NCBI RefSeq assembly: GCF_013032455.1
Contig: NZ_WQCF01000001.1
Coordinates: 372,001-436,000, forward strand
Length of the DNA stretch: 64,000 nt
Direction of reading: 5' to 3'
Source: Ruegeria atlantica
Lineage (GTDB): Bacteria; Pseudomonadota; Alphaproteobacteria; Rhodobacterales; Rhodobacteraceae
The position numbers were made by a program, and so were the translations under genes. Each line of letters starts with the position of its first letter. Position 1 is the stretch's first letter. A model generated the notes under the pieces. The model was not told where the DNA came from. It was given only the letters and a program-made list of their open reading frames with translations, and made no database searches. Below, in pieces: positions 18,282 to 26,820 of the stretch.

Positions 18282-18868
18282 TACTTCCGTTCCAAAACAT
18301 CGGGGCGTGTCGCTAGCGCTTTCAGCACCCGGTTCACCATATTCTCGATCGAGGTTTCGCCGTCCGACTCCGCGATCAGGTCGGCCTGCACATAAACCGG
18401 CACGCGTTGTTCGTACAAGCCACGCAACGTCGCATACGGGTCTGCCGTGCGCAGCAACGGGCGCGTGTCCTTGTGTTTGACGCGATTCCACAGAACGTCC
18501 AAATCTGCCCTCAGCCAGACCGAGACACCGCGCTCTGTAATCATCGTTCGGTTCCGTTCAGCCAGAAAGGCACCGCCACCCGTCGACAGAATGCCTTTTT
18601 CCTCATCCAACAGACGCCCGATAACCTGAGATTCCTTGGCGCGGAAAAACGGCTCTCCGTCACGTTCGAATATCTCGGGTATGGTCATGTTGGCCGCCGA
18701 TTCGATCTCGGCATCGCTGTCGAGGAAAGGAACCCCCAACCGCGCGGCCAATGCACGGCCCACAGCAGTCTTTCCTGCGCCCATCATGCCTACAAGAACG
18801 ACTGTTTTGTGCAGTGCAAAGCCTGCATCCGTGTCCGAGCTGAGGGTGTTATGCTTAATTTCGCTCAT
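18281..18868 (-). CDS. aroK: Shikimate kinase
   Basis: Phosphorylates shikimate at the 3-position in aromatic amino acid synthesis. 195 residues with the P-loop GMMGAGKTAVGR (~27-38), the DSDAEIE shikimate-binding motif, FREKE-like FRAKESQVI, and STGGGAFL (~95). A ~20-residue N-terminal extension precedes the core, as in other Rhodobacteraceae. First gene of the aroK-aroB pair. Confidence 0.96.
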   Translation of the reverse strand: MSEIKHNTLSSDTDAGFALHKTVVLVGMMGAGKTAVGRALAARLGVPFLDSDAEIESAANMTIPEIFERDGEPFFRAKESQVIGRLLDEEKGILSTGGGAFLAERNRTMITERGVSVWLRADLDVLWNRVKHKDTRPLLRTADPYATLRGLYEQRVPVYVQADLIAESDGETSIENMVNRVLKALATRPDVLERK

Positions 18869-18947
18869 TTCACCGTGAATGACGTGATCTTAGGAAAAAT
18901 GCTAGCTATAACTATGGCAAAACAGAAAATTGAGGCAGTGTTGAACA

Positions 18948-19097
18948 ATGGGCCGTGTGATCAAGTTCTTATTATACCTGATTTGCCTGAGTTTCATCGG
19001 GCTGGTGGCATACGCCTATCTGGGGCCGTTCTTCGGTGTAGATTTCTCAGCGCCTCAGGAAGAGATTCGAGAACCGGTAATCCTGAATGTCGAATAA
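18948..19097 (+). CDS. Small single-span membrane protein, 49 residues
   Basis: Open frame starting MGRVIKFLLYLICLSFIGLV, with one hydrophobic helix (about 5-27) and a short polar tail rich in Glu (VDFSAPQEEI). It lies divergent from aroK and overlaps the start of the next gene by 11 nt, which suggests co-translation with it. No family recognised. Reality is supported by position, the membrane-helix pattern and the overlap, not by homology. Confidence 0.65.
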   Translation: MGRVIKFLLYLICLSFIGLVAYAYLGPFFGVDFSAPQEEIREPVILNVE

Positions 19098-20610
19098 GGC
19101 CGCAGTGGTCGCGCTGTTCCTGGCCGGATCGGCGCAGGCACAGCAGGAACCTCTTTCCGTCATTGATTGGCTGAGCAACCCGCCAGAAAACCTGCCGGGA
19201 ACAGTTCTGTTGGAGCCGCCAGTAACACAAACCGGTGTGCAACCGGACGTCGAAGTCACCCCGCTTGAGGCCCTGTCGCCGCCACTTGGGCTGGTTTCTT
19301 CATCCGTGACCGGCCTGCCCGTTGGCCTTTGGCAGAACAGCGACCCCGACCGGCTGGCGCAGCTGATCGCCCGGGTGCCCGTCAAGTATAACCCAGCCAT
19401 GCAGCGGCTACTGTTCACTCTGCTGCTGTCCGAAGCGCGCGCACCGGCTGGGCCGAATGCGCAGGAAACACTTCTGTTAGCGCGGCTGGATCGCCTGATG
19501 CAGCTTGGCGCAGCTGATCCCATGCAATCATTGGTGCAACTGGCTGGCCCCACCGACAGCCGCGAACGGTTCCAGCGCTGGTTCGACGCGACACTGTTAA
19601 CCGGGGACGAAGACCGCAGCTGCACCGCGCTGATTGCTCAGCCACATCTGTCGCAGGACTACGCGGCGCAGATTTTCTGCAAGGCGCGCCGAGGCGACTG
19701 GGGCTCGGCCGCGCTGACGCTTGAGGCCGCCCATGCGCTGCAAGTCCTGCCGCCCGAAGATCTGGATGTGCTGGATCGGTTCCTTAGCCCCGAACTGTTC
19801 GAAGATGCAGAATATCTGCCGCAACCGGACAATCCCGATCCACTTACATTTCGTCTGTTCGAAGCGATCGGTGAGCGCCTGCCATCTGCCCCGCTGCCGC
19901 GAGCCTTTGCAAATGCCGATCTGCGCGATGTAGCCGGTTGGAAAGCCCAAATTGAAGCTGCCGAGCGTCTGACACGTATCGGTGCACTGACCCCCAACCA
20001 ATTGTTGGGCCTGTATACCGAGCGTAACCCAGCGGCCTCGGGTGCAGTGTGGGATCGGGTGTCCGCCATTCAGAAGTTCGAAAGTGCTTTGGAATCCGGC
20101 AAGCCACAAGCCATCTCGAACACTCTGCCCTCTGTCTGGTACCAAATGCGCAGCGTTGGTCTTGAGGTTCCATTTGCCGAGTTGTTCGCAGGTCGACTAT
20201 CGCAGTTCTCTCTGCCTGACGCTGAGAGTGAAAGCCTGCGATGGCGCGTCCTGCTGCTGTCCGAACTCTATGAAAAAGCTGCCCTGTCGCCACCAGACCA
20301 GTCCATCGAAGCGATGTTTCTAGCCGCATTGGCGCAGGGTGATCCAGGGCGCGCGCGCACCCCGTCCCCACAAGCCGATGCGGTAGCTCAGGGTTTTGCC
20401 TGGGCTGCACCAATCCCCTCGGACATCGAGTCAATGCTGGAAAACGACCAATTGGGCGAGGCAATTCTTGAGACAATGGAGTTGTTCGCACATGGTGCGC
20501 GCGGCAATCTTGTCGATCTGACTGCTGCAATTGCAACGCTGCGCCGGGTGGGTCTTGAGGACACTGCACGCCGTGCGGCGCTGAACCTTTTGATCCTGCA
20601 GGACAGCTGA
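19087..20610 (+). CDS. Conserved exported protein with helical-repeat character, function unknown
   Basis: 507 residues starting with a short signal-like segment (MSNKAAVVALFLAGSAQAQQ, cleavage probably after AQA). The rest is mainly predicted helix with Leu/Ala-rich repeats and several LLLSEARA- or LLLSELYE-type helices, resembling an alpha-solenoid. No catalytic motif. A single Cys pair (CTALI and IFCKAR) sits near residue 180-200. Start at ATG 19087, overlapping the 49-residue gene; xerD begins 2 nt after its stop. The three genes look like one operon. Function not recognised. Confidence 0.8.
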   Translation: MSNKAAVVALFLAGSAQAQQEPLSVIDWLSNPPENLPGTVLLEPPVTQTGVQPDVEVTPLEALSPPLGLVSSSVTGLPVGLWQNSDPDRLAQLIARVPVKYNPAMQRLLFTLLLSEARAPAGPNAQETLLLARLDRLMQLGAADPMQSLVQLAGPTDSRERFQRWFDATLLTGDEDRSCTALIAQPHLSQDYAAQIFCKARRGDWGSAALTLEAAHALQVLPPEDLDVLDRFLSPELFEDAEYLPQPDNPDPLTFRLFEAIGERLPSAPLPRAFANADLRDVAGWKAQIEAAERLTRIGALTPNQLLGLYTERNPAASGAVWDRVSAIQKFESALESGKPQAISNTLPSVWYQMRSVGLEVPFAELFAGRLSQFSLPDAESESLRWRVLLLSELYEKAALSPPDQSIEAMFLAALAQGDPGRARTPSPQADAVAQGFAWAAPIPSDIESMLENDQLGEAILETMELFAHGARGNLVDLTAAIATLRRVGLEDTARRAALNLLILQDS

Positions 20611-20612
20611 TC

Positions 20613-21566
20613 ATGGCGTCCCCGGCTACATCAGACCTGTGGATTTCCACTTTCCTGCAAGCGCAAGCTGCCGAGCTTGGGGCCGCCAACAACACCCTAT
20701 TGGCCTATGGGCGTGACCTGAAAGACTTTGCCGACTGGCTTGAGCGTCGCAAAGTCGGATTTGACGACGCTGACCGAGATCGGATTGAACGCTATCTGAT
20801 CGACTGTGATGCGCAAGGGCTGGCACAATCCACCCGAGCACGTCGCCTTTCTGCCATAAAGCAAATCTATCGTTTCGCATTCGAGGAAGGCTGGCGCGAA
20901 ACCAACCCCGCCATCCAGATCAAAGGACCGGGGCGCCAGAAACGCCTGCCAAAAACACTGGACGTACCCGAGGTTGACCGACTGCTGCAGGCCGCCCGTC
21001 AGACCGGGCGCACCAAGGCGGACCGGGTACGCAACACCTGCCTGATGGAGGTGCTGTACGCGACCGGTATGCGCGTGACCGAGCTGGTCTCGTTGCCGGT
21101 TTCATCCGCACGGGGCGACCCGCGGATGCTGTTGGTGTTGGGCAAAGGTGGCAAGGAACGGATGGTTCCGCTGTCCCCACCTGCCCGCGAAGCACTTGCC
21201 GCATGGCTTGCGGTTCGGGATGACGCCGAAGAGCAATTGGTCGCAAATGGCGGTCAGCGATCGAAGTTCCTTTTCCCATCGCGCGGAAAATCAGGTCACC
21301 TGACACGGCATATGTTCTTTCAGTTGGTCAAGGAACTCGCGGTTCAGGGTGGCGTTTCCCCGGAAAAAGTCACTCCACACACGTTGCGACATGCCTTTGC
21401 TACTCATCTATTGGCGAACGGAGCTGATCTGCGGTCGATCCAAACACTGTTGGGGCACGCGGATGTCGCAACCACAGAAATCTATACGCATGTCTTGGAT
21501 GAGCGTCTGGCCGAACTGGTGTTAGAGCACCACCCGCTGGCGAAAGACACCAAAGACAAAGGCTAA
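20613..21566 (+). CDS. xerD: Tyrosine recombinase, XerD-type
   Basis: Resolves chromosome dimers at dif together with XerC. The N-terminal SAM-like core-binding domain (1-~105) precedes the catalytic domain with the full set of active residues: Arg154 (ATGMRVTEL), Lys179 (GKGGKER), His256 and Arg259 (PHTLRHAFATHLL), His282 (GHADVATTEIY) and Tyr291. 317 residues, normal for Xer proteins. A chromosomal housekeeping gene rather than a mobile-element integrase, judging by its operon. The XerD rather than XerC choice is from general resemblance. Confidence 0.93.
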   Translation: MASPATSDLWISTFLQAQAAELGAANNTLLAYGRDLKDFADWLERRKVGFDDADRDRIERYLIDCDAQGLAQSTRARRLSAIKQIYRFAFEEGWRETNPAIQIKGPGRQKRLPKTLDVPEVDRLLQAARQTGRTKADRVRNTCLMEVLYATGMRVTELVSLPVSSARGDPRMLLVLGKGGKERMVPLSPPAREALAAWLAVRDDAEEQLVANGGQRSKFLFPSRGKSGHLTRHMFFQLVKELAVQGGVSPEKVTPHTLRHAFATHLLANGADLRSIQTLLGHADVATTEIYTHVLDERLAELVLEHHPLAKDTKDKG

Positions 21567-21580
21567 CCCCTTGATCCGCA

Positions 21581-21594
21581 GGGGGCGCGCCCCC
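21581..21594. repeat. Palindrome GGGGGCGCGCCCCC downstream of xerD
   Basis: Perfect 14-bp palindrome 15 nt after the xerD stop. It resembles the GGGGGC-TCT-GCCCCC core of the dispersed repeats at 10377 and 61108 but lacks their downstream arm. Confidence 0.5.
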
Positions 21595-21629
21595 ATAACG
21601 GATGCAACAACACCAACAATTTAGGACCG

Positions 21630-22937
21630 ATGGAACCCTCACCTTCTCTGATCGACGGCGCATTCTGGTTTACCACAGGCGCCATTTTGCTTTTGCTTGT
21701 TCTGTCGGGCTTCTTCTCGGGTTCTGAAACTGCTTTGACCGCATCTTCGCGCGGCAAACTGCGGGCGCAGGCCGACAAGGGCTCGCGCGGGGCGCAAAAG
21801 GCGCTGGATATTACCGATGACAATGAACGGCTGATCGGCTCAGTCCTGCTGGGCAACAACTTGGTGAACATCCTCGCGGCCTCGCTGGCGACGGCGCTAT
21901 TTACCCGACTGTTCGGAGAAAGCGGCGTGGCGCTGGCGACACTGGTAATGACCTTGCTGGTTCTGATCTTTGCCGAGGTTCTACCCAAAACCTACGCCAT
22001 CACCAACTCGGAAAAAGCGGCTGCGGCTGTTGCTCCGATCATCAGTATCGTTGTTACAGTCTTCTCGCCCATCGTCGCAGCGGTGCGCCTTCTGGTGCGC
22101 GGCGTTCTGCGCTTGTTTGGGGTTCAAATCGACCCGGACAGTAATATCCTTGCCGTGCGAGAGGAAATCGCAGGTGCCCTGCAGCTGGGCCATTCAGAAG
22201 GCGTGGTCGAAAAGGAAGACCGGGACCGCATCCTTGGTGCGCTGGATCTGGGCGAGCGCGCGGTGGAAGAGATCATGCTGCACCGCTCAAATATCGAGAT
22301 GATTGATGCTGACGACGCGCCCGAGGCCATTCTGCAGCAATGTCTGGAAAGCCCGCACACGCGCTTGCCTGTATTCCGCAATGAGCCAGAGAATATCGTG
22401 GGCGTCGTCCACGCCAAGGACCTGTTCCGCGCCATGTATGCCCACGCTGGTGGCACCGAAAACGATTCCAATCGTCTGAAGGAATTCGACATCTCGAAAG
22501 TGGCGAACGATCCTTATTTCGTACCGGAAACCACAACGCTGGACGACCAGATGCGCGAGTTCCTGCGAATGCACAGCCACTTTGCGCTGGTAGTTGATGA
22601 ATACGGCTCGTTGCGCGGCCTGATCACGCTTGAGGATATTCTCGAAGAAATCGTAGGCGAGATCGCCGACGAGTTTGATATCGAGGAAGACGTACCCGTG
22701 ACCCGCACCGAGGATGGGCAATTTCTTGTCGAAGGTGCAATGACGATCCGTGACGCCAACCGCGCAATGGATTGGTCGCTGCCGGATGAAGAAGCGAACA
22801 CGATCGCCGGGTTGGTCATTCACGAAGCACAGATGATCCCGACAACAGGTCAGGTCTTCTCATTCCACGGGTTCCGGTTCGAGGTCACCGCCCGCGAAGG
22901 CAACCGCGTGACCGAGCTGAAGATTCGACCGTTGTAA
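21630..22937 (+). CDS. CNNM/CorC-HlyC family transporter (DUF21, CBS pair, CorC_HlyC)
   Basis: Probably a membrane protein linked to magnesium or cobalt homeostasis. Order of parts: DUF21 membrane domain (about 15-185, LLLLVLSGFFSGSETALTAS and LLGNNLVNILAASLATALF), a CBS pair (about 205-335, including EEIMLHRSNIEMIDADDAPE), and the C-terminal CorC_HlyC domain (VPVTRTEDGQFLVEGAMTIR). The LEDILEEIVGEI(A/ADEF) motif between CBS2 and the C-terminal domain is a family hallmark. 435 residues. Single gene. Confidence 0.94.
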   Translation: MEPSPSLIDGAFWFTTGAILLLLVLSGFFSGSETALTASSRGKLRAQADKGSRGAQKALDITDDNERLIGSVLLGNNLVNILAASLATALFTRLFGESGVALATLVMTLLVLIFAEVLPKTYAITNSEKAAAAVAPIISIVVTVFSPIVAAVRLLVRGVLRLFGVQIDPDSNILAVREEIAGALQLGHSEGVVEKEDRDRILGALDLGERAVEEIMLHRSNIEMIDADDAPEAILQQCLESPHTRLPVFRNEPENIVGVVHAKDLFRAMYAHAGGTENDSNRLKEFDISKVANDPYFVPETTTLDDQMREFLRMHSHFALVVDEYGSLRGLITLEDILEEIVGEIADEFDIEEDVPVTRTEDGQFLVEGAMTIRDANRAMDWSLPDEEANTIAGLVIHEAQMIPTTGQVFSFHGFRFEVTAREGNRVTELKIRPL

Positions 22938-23020
22938 CCAGCGACACGAATTGTCGCTAACGGAACAGTAAACCCCTTCCTTCGCTTGCACGCTTTGGCC
23001 AATACCAACGGAGGCGAGAC

Positions 23021-25438
23021 GTGAAGACCACAACTCGGGTAGCGGTAATCGGCGGGGGTGTCGTCGGATGTTCGGTTTTGTATCACCTGACCAAGCTTGG
23101 CTGGTCGGATGTCATGCTATTGGAGCGGTCTGAGCTGACCAGCGGTTCAACATGGCACGCGGCGGGTGGGTTTCACACCTTGAACGGCGACACCAACATG
23201 GCGGCGCTGCAGGGCTATACGATCAGGCTGTATAAAGAGTTGGAAGAAATCACCGGCATGTCCTGCGGCCTGCATCACGTGGGCGGCGTGACACTGGCGG
23301 ACAATCAGGACCGGTTCGACATGTTGCTGGCCGAACGCGCCAAGCACCGGTTCATGGGTTTGGAAACCGAAATCGTTGGACCGGACGAGATCAAGAAAAT
23401 CGCTCCCATCACCAATACCGATGGCATCATCGGTGCACTCTACGATCCGCTGGACGGTCACCTTGATCCGTCGGGCACAACTCATGCCTATGCAAAGGCA
23501 GCCCGGATGGGCGGTGCTACGATCGAGACCCATTGCATGGTGCGTGAAACCAACCAACGCCCCGACGGCACCTGGGATGTGGTCACCGACAAAGGCACCA
23601 TTCATGCCGAGCATGTGGTCAATGCCGGCGGTCTGTGGGCGCGTGAAGTCGGTGCAATGGCAGGCATCTATTTCCCGCTACACCCGATGGAGCATCAATA
23701 TCTGGTGACAGACTCGATCACCCAGATCGAGGCGATCATAGACGAGGGTGGCGAACACCCGCATGTGATGGACCCCGCTGGCGAAAGCTATTTGCGGCAG
23801 GAAGGGCGTGGGTTATGTATCGGCTTTTACGAACAACCCTGTAAACCTTGGGCGGTCGACGGAACACCTTGGGAGTTCGGCCACGAACTGCTGCCCGATG
23901 ATTTCGACAAGATCACCGACAGTATCGAGTTTGCTTACAGACGCTTCCCCGTTCTTGCCGAGGCAGGCGTAAAGTCGGTTATCCACGGTCCGTTCACCTT
24001 TGCGCCCGACGGCAATCCTCTGGTCGGGCCTGTATCGGGGGTTCGCAACTATTGGTCTGCCTGCGGCGTGATGGCCGGGTTCAGCCAGGGCGGTGGCGTC
24101 GGTCTGACACTAGCGCAGTGGATGGTCGAAGGTGAACCCGAGCGCGACGTTTTCGCGATGGATGTGGCCCGGTTTGGCGACTGGATCAGCCCGGGCTATA
24201 CCCGCCCGAAGGTGATCGAGAACTATCAGAAACGTTTCAGTGTCGCCTACCCGAACGAGGAATTGCCCGCCGCGCGCCCGAACCGGACAACCCCGATGTA
24301 CGATATCTTCAGCGATCTGGGTGCCGTGTGGGGTCAGCAATACGGGCTGGAAGTACCGAATTATTTCGCTCAAGACGGTGAACCGGGCTATGAAACGCCA
24401 TCATTTCGCCGCTCGGACGCCTTCGCGGCAACCGGGCGCGAGGTACGCGCTGTTCGCAATGGTGTTGGCATCAACGAGGTTCACAATTTTGGAAAATACC
24501 GTATCACCGGCCCCTCTGCCCGTGGGTGGTTGGACCGGATAATGGCCGGACGTATCCCGCAACCGGGTCGGCTGTCTTTGACGCCAATGCTGTCCCCCAA
24601 GGGCAAGCTGATCGGCGATTTCACCGTTTCCTGCCTGAGCGAAGGTGCGTTCCAGTTGACCGCGTCCTACGGCAGTCAGGCTTTCCACATGCGCTGGTTC
24701 CAGCAGCATCAGCAAGATGGCGTACAAATTGAGAATATCAGCGACCGGCTGAACGGCTTTCAGATCGCCGGTCCCAAAGCCGCAAAAGTTCTGGCCGCCT
24801 GTACGCGGGAAGATGTTTCAGCCCTTCGTTTCCTTGATGTACGTCCTATGACCATCGGCATGACCGACTGTATCGTGCAGCGGGTCAGCTATACTGGTGA
24901 TCTCGGGTATGAGATCTATTGCGATCCGATGGCCCAAAGGCAACTTTGGTGGACGTTGTGGCAGGCCGGACAAGCGCATGACATGGTACCCTTTGGCATG
25001 CGCGCGATGATGAGCTTGCGTCTGGACAAGTTCTTTGGATCCTGGATGCGGGAATTCTCACCCGATTATACGGCTGCAGAAACGGGCCTGGATCGGTTCA
25101 TTTCTTTCTCGAAGAGCATTGATTTTATTGGCCGTTCCGCCGCAGAGCTGGAGCAGACCCAAGGGCCAGCACGCAAACTGGTTGCTTTCGTGGTAGATGC
25201 TGACGACACCGATGTGAACGCATATGAACCCATCTGGCTGGATGGCAATGTCGTGGGCTTTTGCACGTCGGGCGGATATTCACATTATGCAGACAAATCA
25301 GTCGCACTGGGCTTTTTGCCCACAGAGCGGATAAGCGATGGGCTTGAAGTCGAGATCGAAATCCTTGGCCAACTGCGCAAAGCTCGCATGATCTCGGAAC
25401 CGCTGTTTGATGCAGATGGTACGCGCATGCGGGGATGA
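23021..25438 (+). CDS. FAD-dependent oxidoreductase with GcvT domain, dimethylglycine/sarcosine dehydrogenase type
   Basis: Would oxidatively demethylate an N-methylated amino acid (dimethylglycine or sarcosine), passing the methyl carbon to tetrahydrofolate via the GcvT part. The N-terminal FAD domain begins VAVIGGGVVGCSVLYHLTKLG; the His-rich SGSTWHAAG flavin-attachment-like segment follows. An FAO_M linker (about 370-430) and the GcvT domain (about 440-800, KYRITGPSARGWLD, GDLGYEIYCDP) complete the protein. 805 residues is the family length. GGAGGCGAGAC precedes the ATG. Substrate among methylamines is inferred; osmolyte (betaine) catabolism is common in this group. Confidence 0.92.
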   Translation: MKTTTRVAVIGGGVVGCSVLYHLTKLGWSDVMLLERSELTSGSTWHAAGGFHTLNGDTNMAALQGYTIRLYKELEEITGMSCGLHHVGGVTLADNQDRFDMLLAERAKHRFMGLETEIVGPDEIKKIAPITNTDGIIGALYDPLDGHLDPSGTTHAYAKAARMGGATIETHCMVRETNQRPDGTWDVVTDKGTIHAEHVVNAGGLWAREVGAMAGIYFPLHPMEHQYLVTDSITQIEAIIDEGGEHPHVMDPAGESYLRQEGRGLCIGFYEQPCKPWAVDGTPWEFGHELLPDDFDKITDSIEFAYRRFPVLAEAGVKSVIHGPFTFAPDGNPLVGPVSGVRNYWSACGVMAGFSQGGGVGLTLAQWMVEGEPERDVFAMDVARFGDWISPGYTRPKVIENYQKRFSVAYPNEELPAARPNRTTPMYDIFSDLGAVWGQQYGLEVPNYFAQDGEPGYETPSFRRSDAFAATGREVRAVRNGVGINEVHNFGKYRITGPSARGWLDRIMAGRIPQPGRLSLTPMLSPKGKLIGDFTVSCLSEGAFQLTASYGSQAFHMRWFQQHQQDGVQIENISDRLNGFQIAGPKAAKVLAACTREDVSALRFLDVRPMTIGMTDCIVQRVSYTGDLGYEIYCDPMAQRQLWWTLWQAGQAHDMVPFGMRAMMSLRLDKFFGSWMREFSPDYTAAETGLDRFISFSKSIDFIGRSAAELEQTQGPARKLVAFVVDADDTDVNAYEPIWLDGNVVGFCTSGGYSHYADKSVALGFLPTERISDGLEVEIEILGQLRKARMISEPLFDADGTRMRG

Positions 25439-25469
25439 CACCATGCGGCGATCGCGGCATGGTGGCGGC

Positions 25470-26075
25470 ATGACGCAGATTCCCATTCTTCTGCTGGCCG
25501 CTGGACAATCCAGCCGCATGCGCGGCCAAGACAAGTTGCTACAGGTCGTCGACGGCAAGCCTTTGCTTCGCCGCGCGGCAATTATCGCCCAACAAGCGGC
25601 GCCCGTTATCGTCGCGCTACCTCCGGCACCACATCCCCGCCATCAAGCATTGGAGGGGCTGGACCTTTGCAAGTCGGAAATCCCCGACGCCCACGAAGGT
25701 ATGAGCGCCAGCCTTCGGGGCGCTTTGGCGCATGTGTCGCCTAATGCGACCGCTGCGATGGTTTTACTGGCGGATTTACCGGATATCACCTCGGATGATC
25801 TAAAGAGCGTTTTATCTTCCGTTCAGTCCCACCCGGATAAGCTGATTTGGCGTGGCGCGACGGAAACCGGAAAACCTGGACACCCAGTTGTGTTTGACCA
25901 TAGCCTTTTCGGCCACCTTAAACGGTTGTCCGGGGACCAAGGCGCGCAATCAATCGTGCGTGCGTGTTCAGATAAAATGCATCTCGTTCCCCTGCCAGAC
26001 CAGAACGCCCTGCTGGACCTAGACACGCCAGAGGAGTGGGCTGAGTGGCATAAAAAACGCACTGCCAAAAAATAA
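25470..26075 (+). CDS. Nucleotidyltransferase family protein (MobA/MocA-like)
   Basis: Resembles the CTP/GTP:molybdopterin nucleotidyltransferases. The nucleotide-binding motif LLLAAGQSSRMRGQDKLL starts near residue 6, with the metal-binding LADLPDIT and the GKPGHPVVFD motif further on. About 200 residues. I use ATG 25470, which starts at the family's conserved N-terminus; ATG 25443 (nine residues earlier, GGGGA upstream) is an alternative. It begins just after the dimethylglycine dehydrogenase-like gene and probably shares its transcript. A role in molybdenum cofactor assembly for nearby enzymes is not evident from the neighbours. Confidence 0.85.
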   Translation: MTQIPILLLAAGQSSRMRGQDKLLQVVDGKPLLRRAAIIAQQAAPVIVALPPAPHPRHQALEGLDLCKSEIPDAHEGMSASLRGALAHVSPNATAAMVLLADLPDITSDDLKSVLSSVQSHPDKLIWRGATETGKPGHPVVFDHSLFGHLKRLSGDQGAQSIVRACSDKMHLVPLPDQNALLDLDTPEEWAEWHKKRTAKK

Positions 26076-26077
26076 CA

Positions 26078-26103
26078 CGGCCCGGTCGAAGACGACCGGG
26101 CCG
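26078..26103 (+). terminator. Strong hairpin after the nucleotidyltransferase, without T-tract
   Basis: Perfect 11-bp stem CGGCCCGGTCG/CGACCGGGCCG (26078-26088 with 26093-26103), loop AAGA. The following bases (GCACCC) are not T-rich, so termination may be weak or factor-assisted. Confidence 0.55.
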
Positions 26104-26820
26104 GCACCCAAGACAGGACTACCACTTTTCATCAATCCCGAAAACGCTGCCAAAATTGCCTTAGGACAACCTGGCTATTCCGCTGCCGAACCTAAACAAG
26201 ACCCCCTCGTTAACATGCCGCTCAGCGCTTCCGGTGACTGTGACAAGCCTTCAACACCCCCTAGTGCCGTCGGCTCCCCTCGCTTGGGCATCTTCATCGT
26301 CACCTATCCGATGGCTTCAAACAATGTAAAATTCGAAAGAAGGGTAAATTTTACCGGTATCAGAATGGTTTTTCCGCAACATCCGCCAAGCGTAACTCAA
26401 CCTAAGAGGTACCATCCCCAGTGAGCAAAGCCACGCCATCCTCCATTATGCCTATACCTAAATAGCCCTCTGGCTTTTATGCTATAAATTATTCCGAGAG
26501 AGCGGCGCAGGGAACTTACAGGACAACAACCTTAAGAAGATCACCCCGAAAGAAGAAGGGTTCGCGATTTGTTTGTTAACCAAATATATTTAATTCGACC
26601 GTTTTTGCGACTTGAGCCCCAAAACAGCGACAATTCGTCGATTCGCAGGCAATGATTCGCCTATTTCCACCATTCTGAATAATCAGCTTGGCGGATAGAG
26701 CAGCCTCTTTGTGGCAAAATTAAGATTTCTTAACAAAACTCTCAGGAAACAATCAGAGTAAGCGCGCATTTCCTGTCTCAACGCGTGGCCGCAATCACGT
26801 GACATAAACAGGAGACAAAA
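26104..26820 (+). promoter_or_regulatory. Long AT-richer intergenic region before the DegP-type gene
   Basis: 717 nt without a gene I can support. It contains the dyad GTAAAATT/AATTTTAC (26326-26333 with 26347-26354) and a 13-bp palindrome GGTAAATTTTACC (26343-26355). The segment 26450-26720 is clearly AT-richer than surrounding genes. TTAAGATTTCTTAAC near 26720 and GTTAACC near 26576 resemble CtrA half sites but with the wrong spacing. The protease promoter should lie here. Confidence 0.4.

Noticed and set aside
26215-26424. 69-residue open frame in the long intergenic region
   Set aside because: No ribosome site, low-complexity Pro/Ser-rich start, no recognisable similarity; it overlaps the dyads.
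26570-26735. Possible CtrA sites (TTAAGATTTCTTAAC and GTTAACC)
   Set aside because: The spacing is 6 rather than the 7 nt of the TTAA-N7-TTAA pattern, and single half sites are expected by chance in AT-rich sequence.
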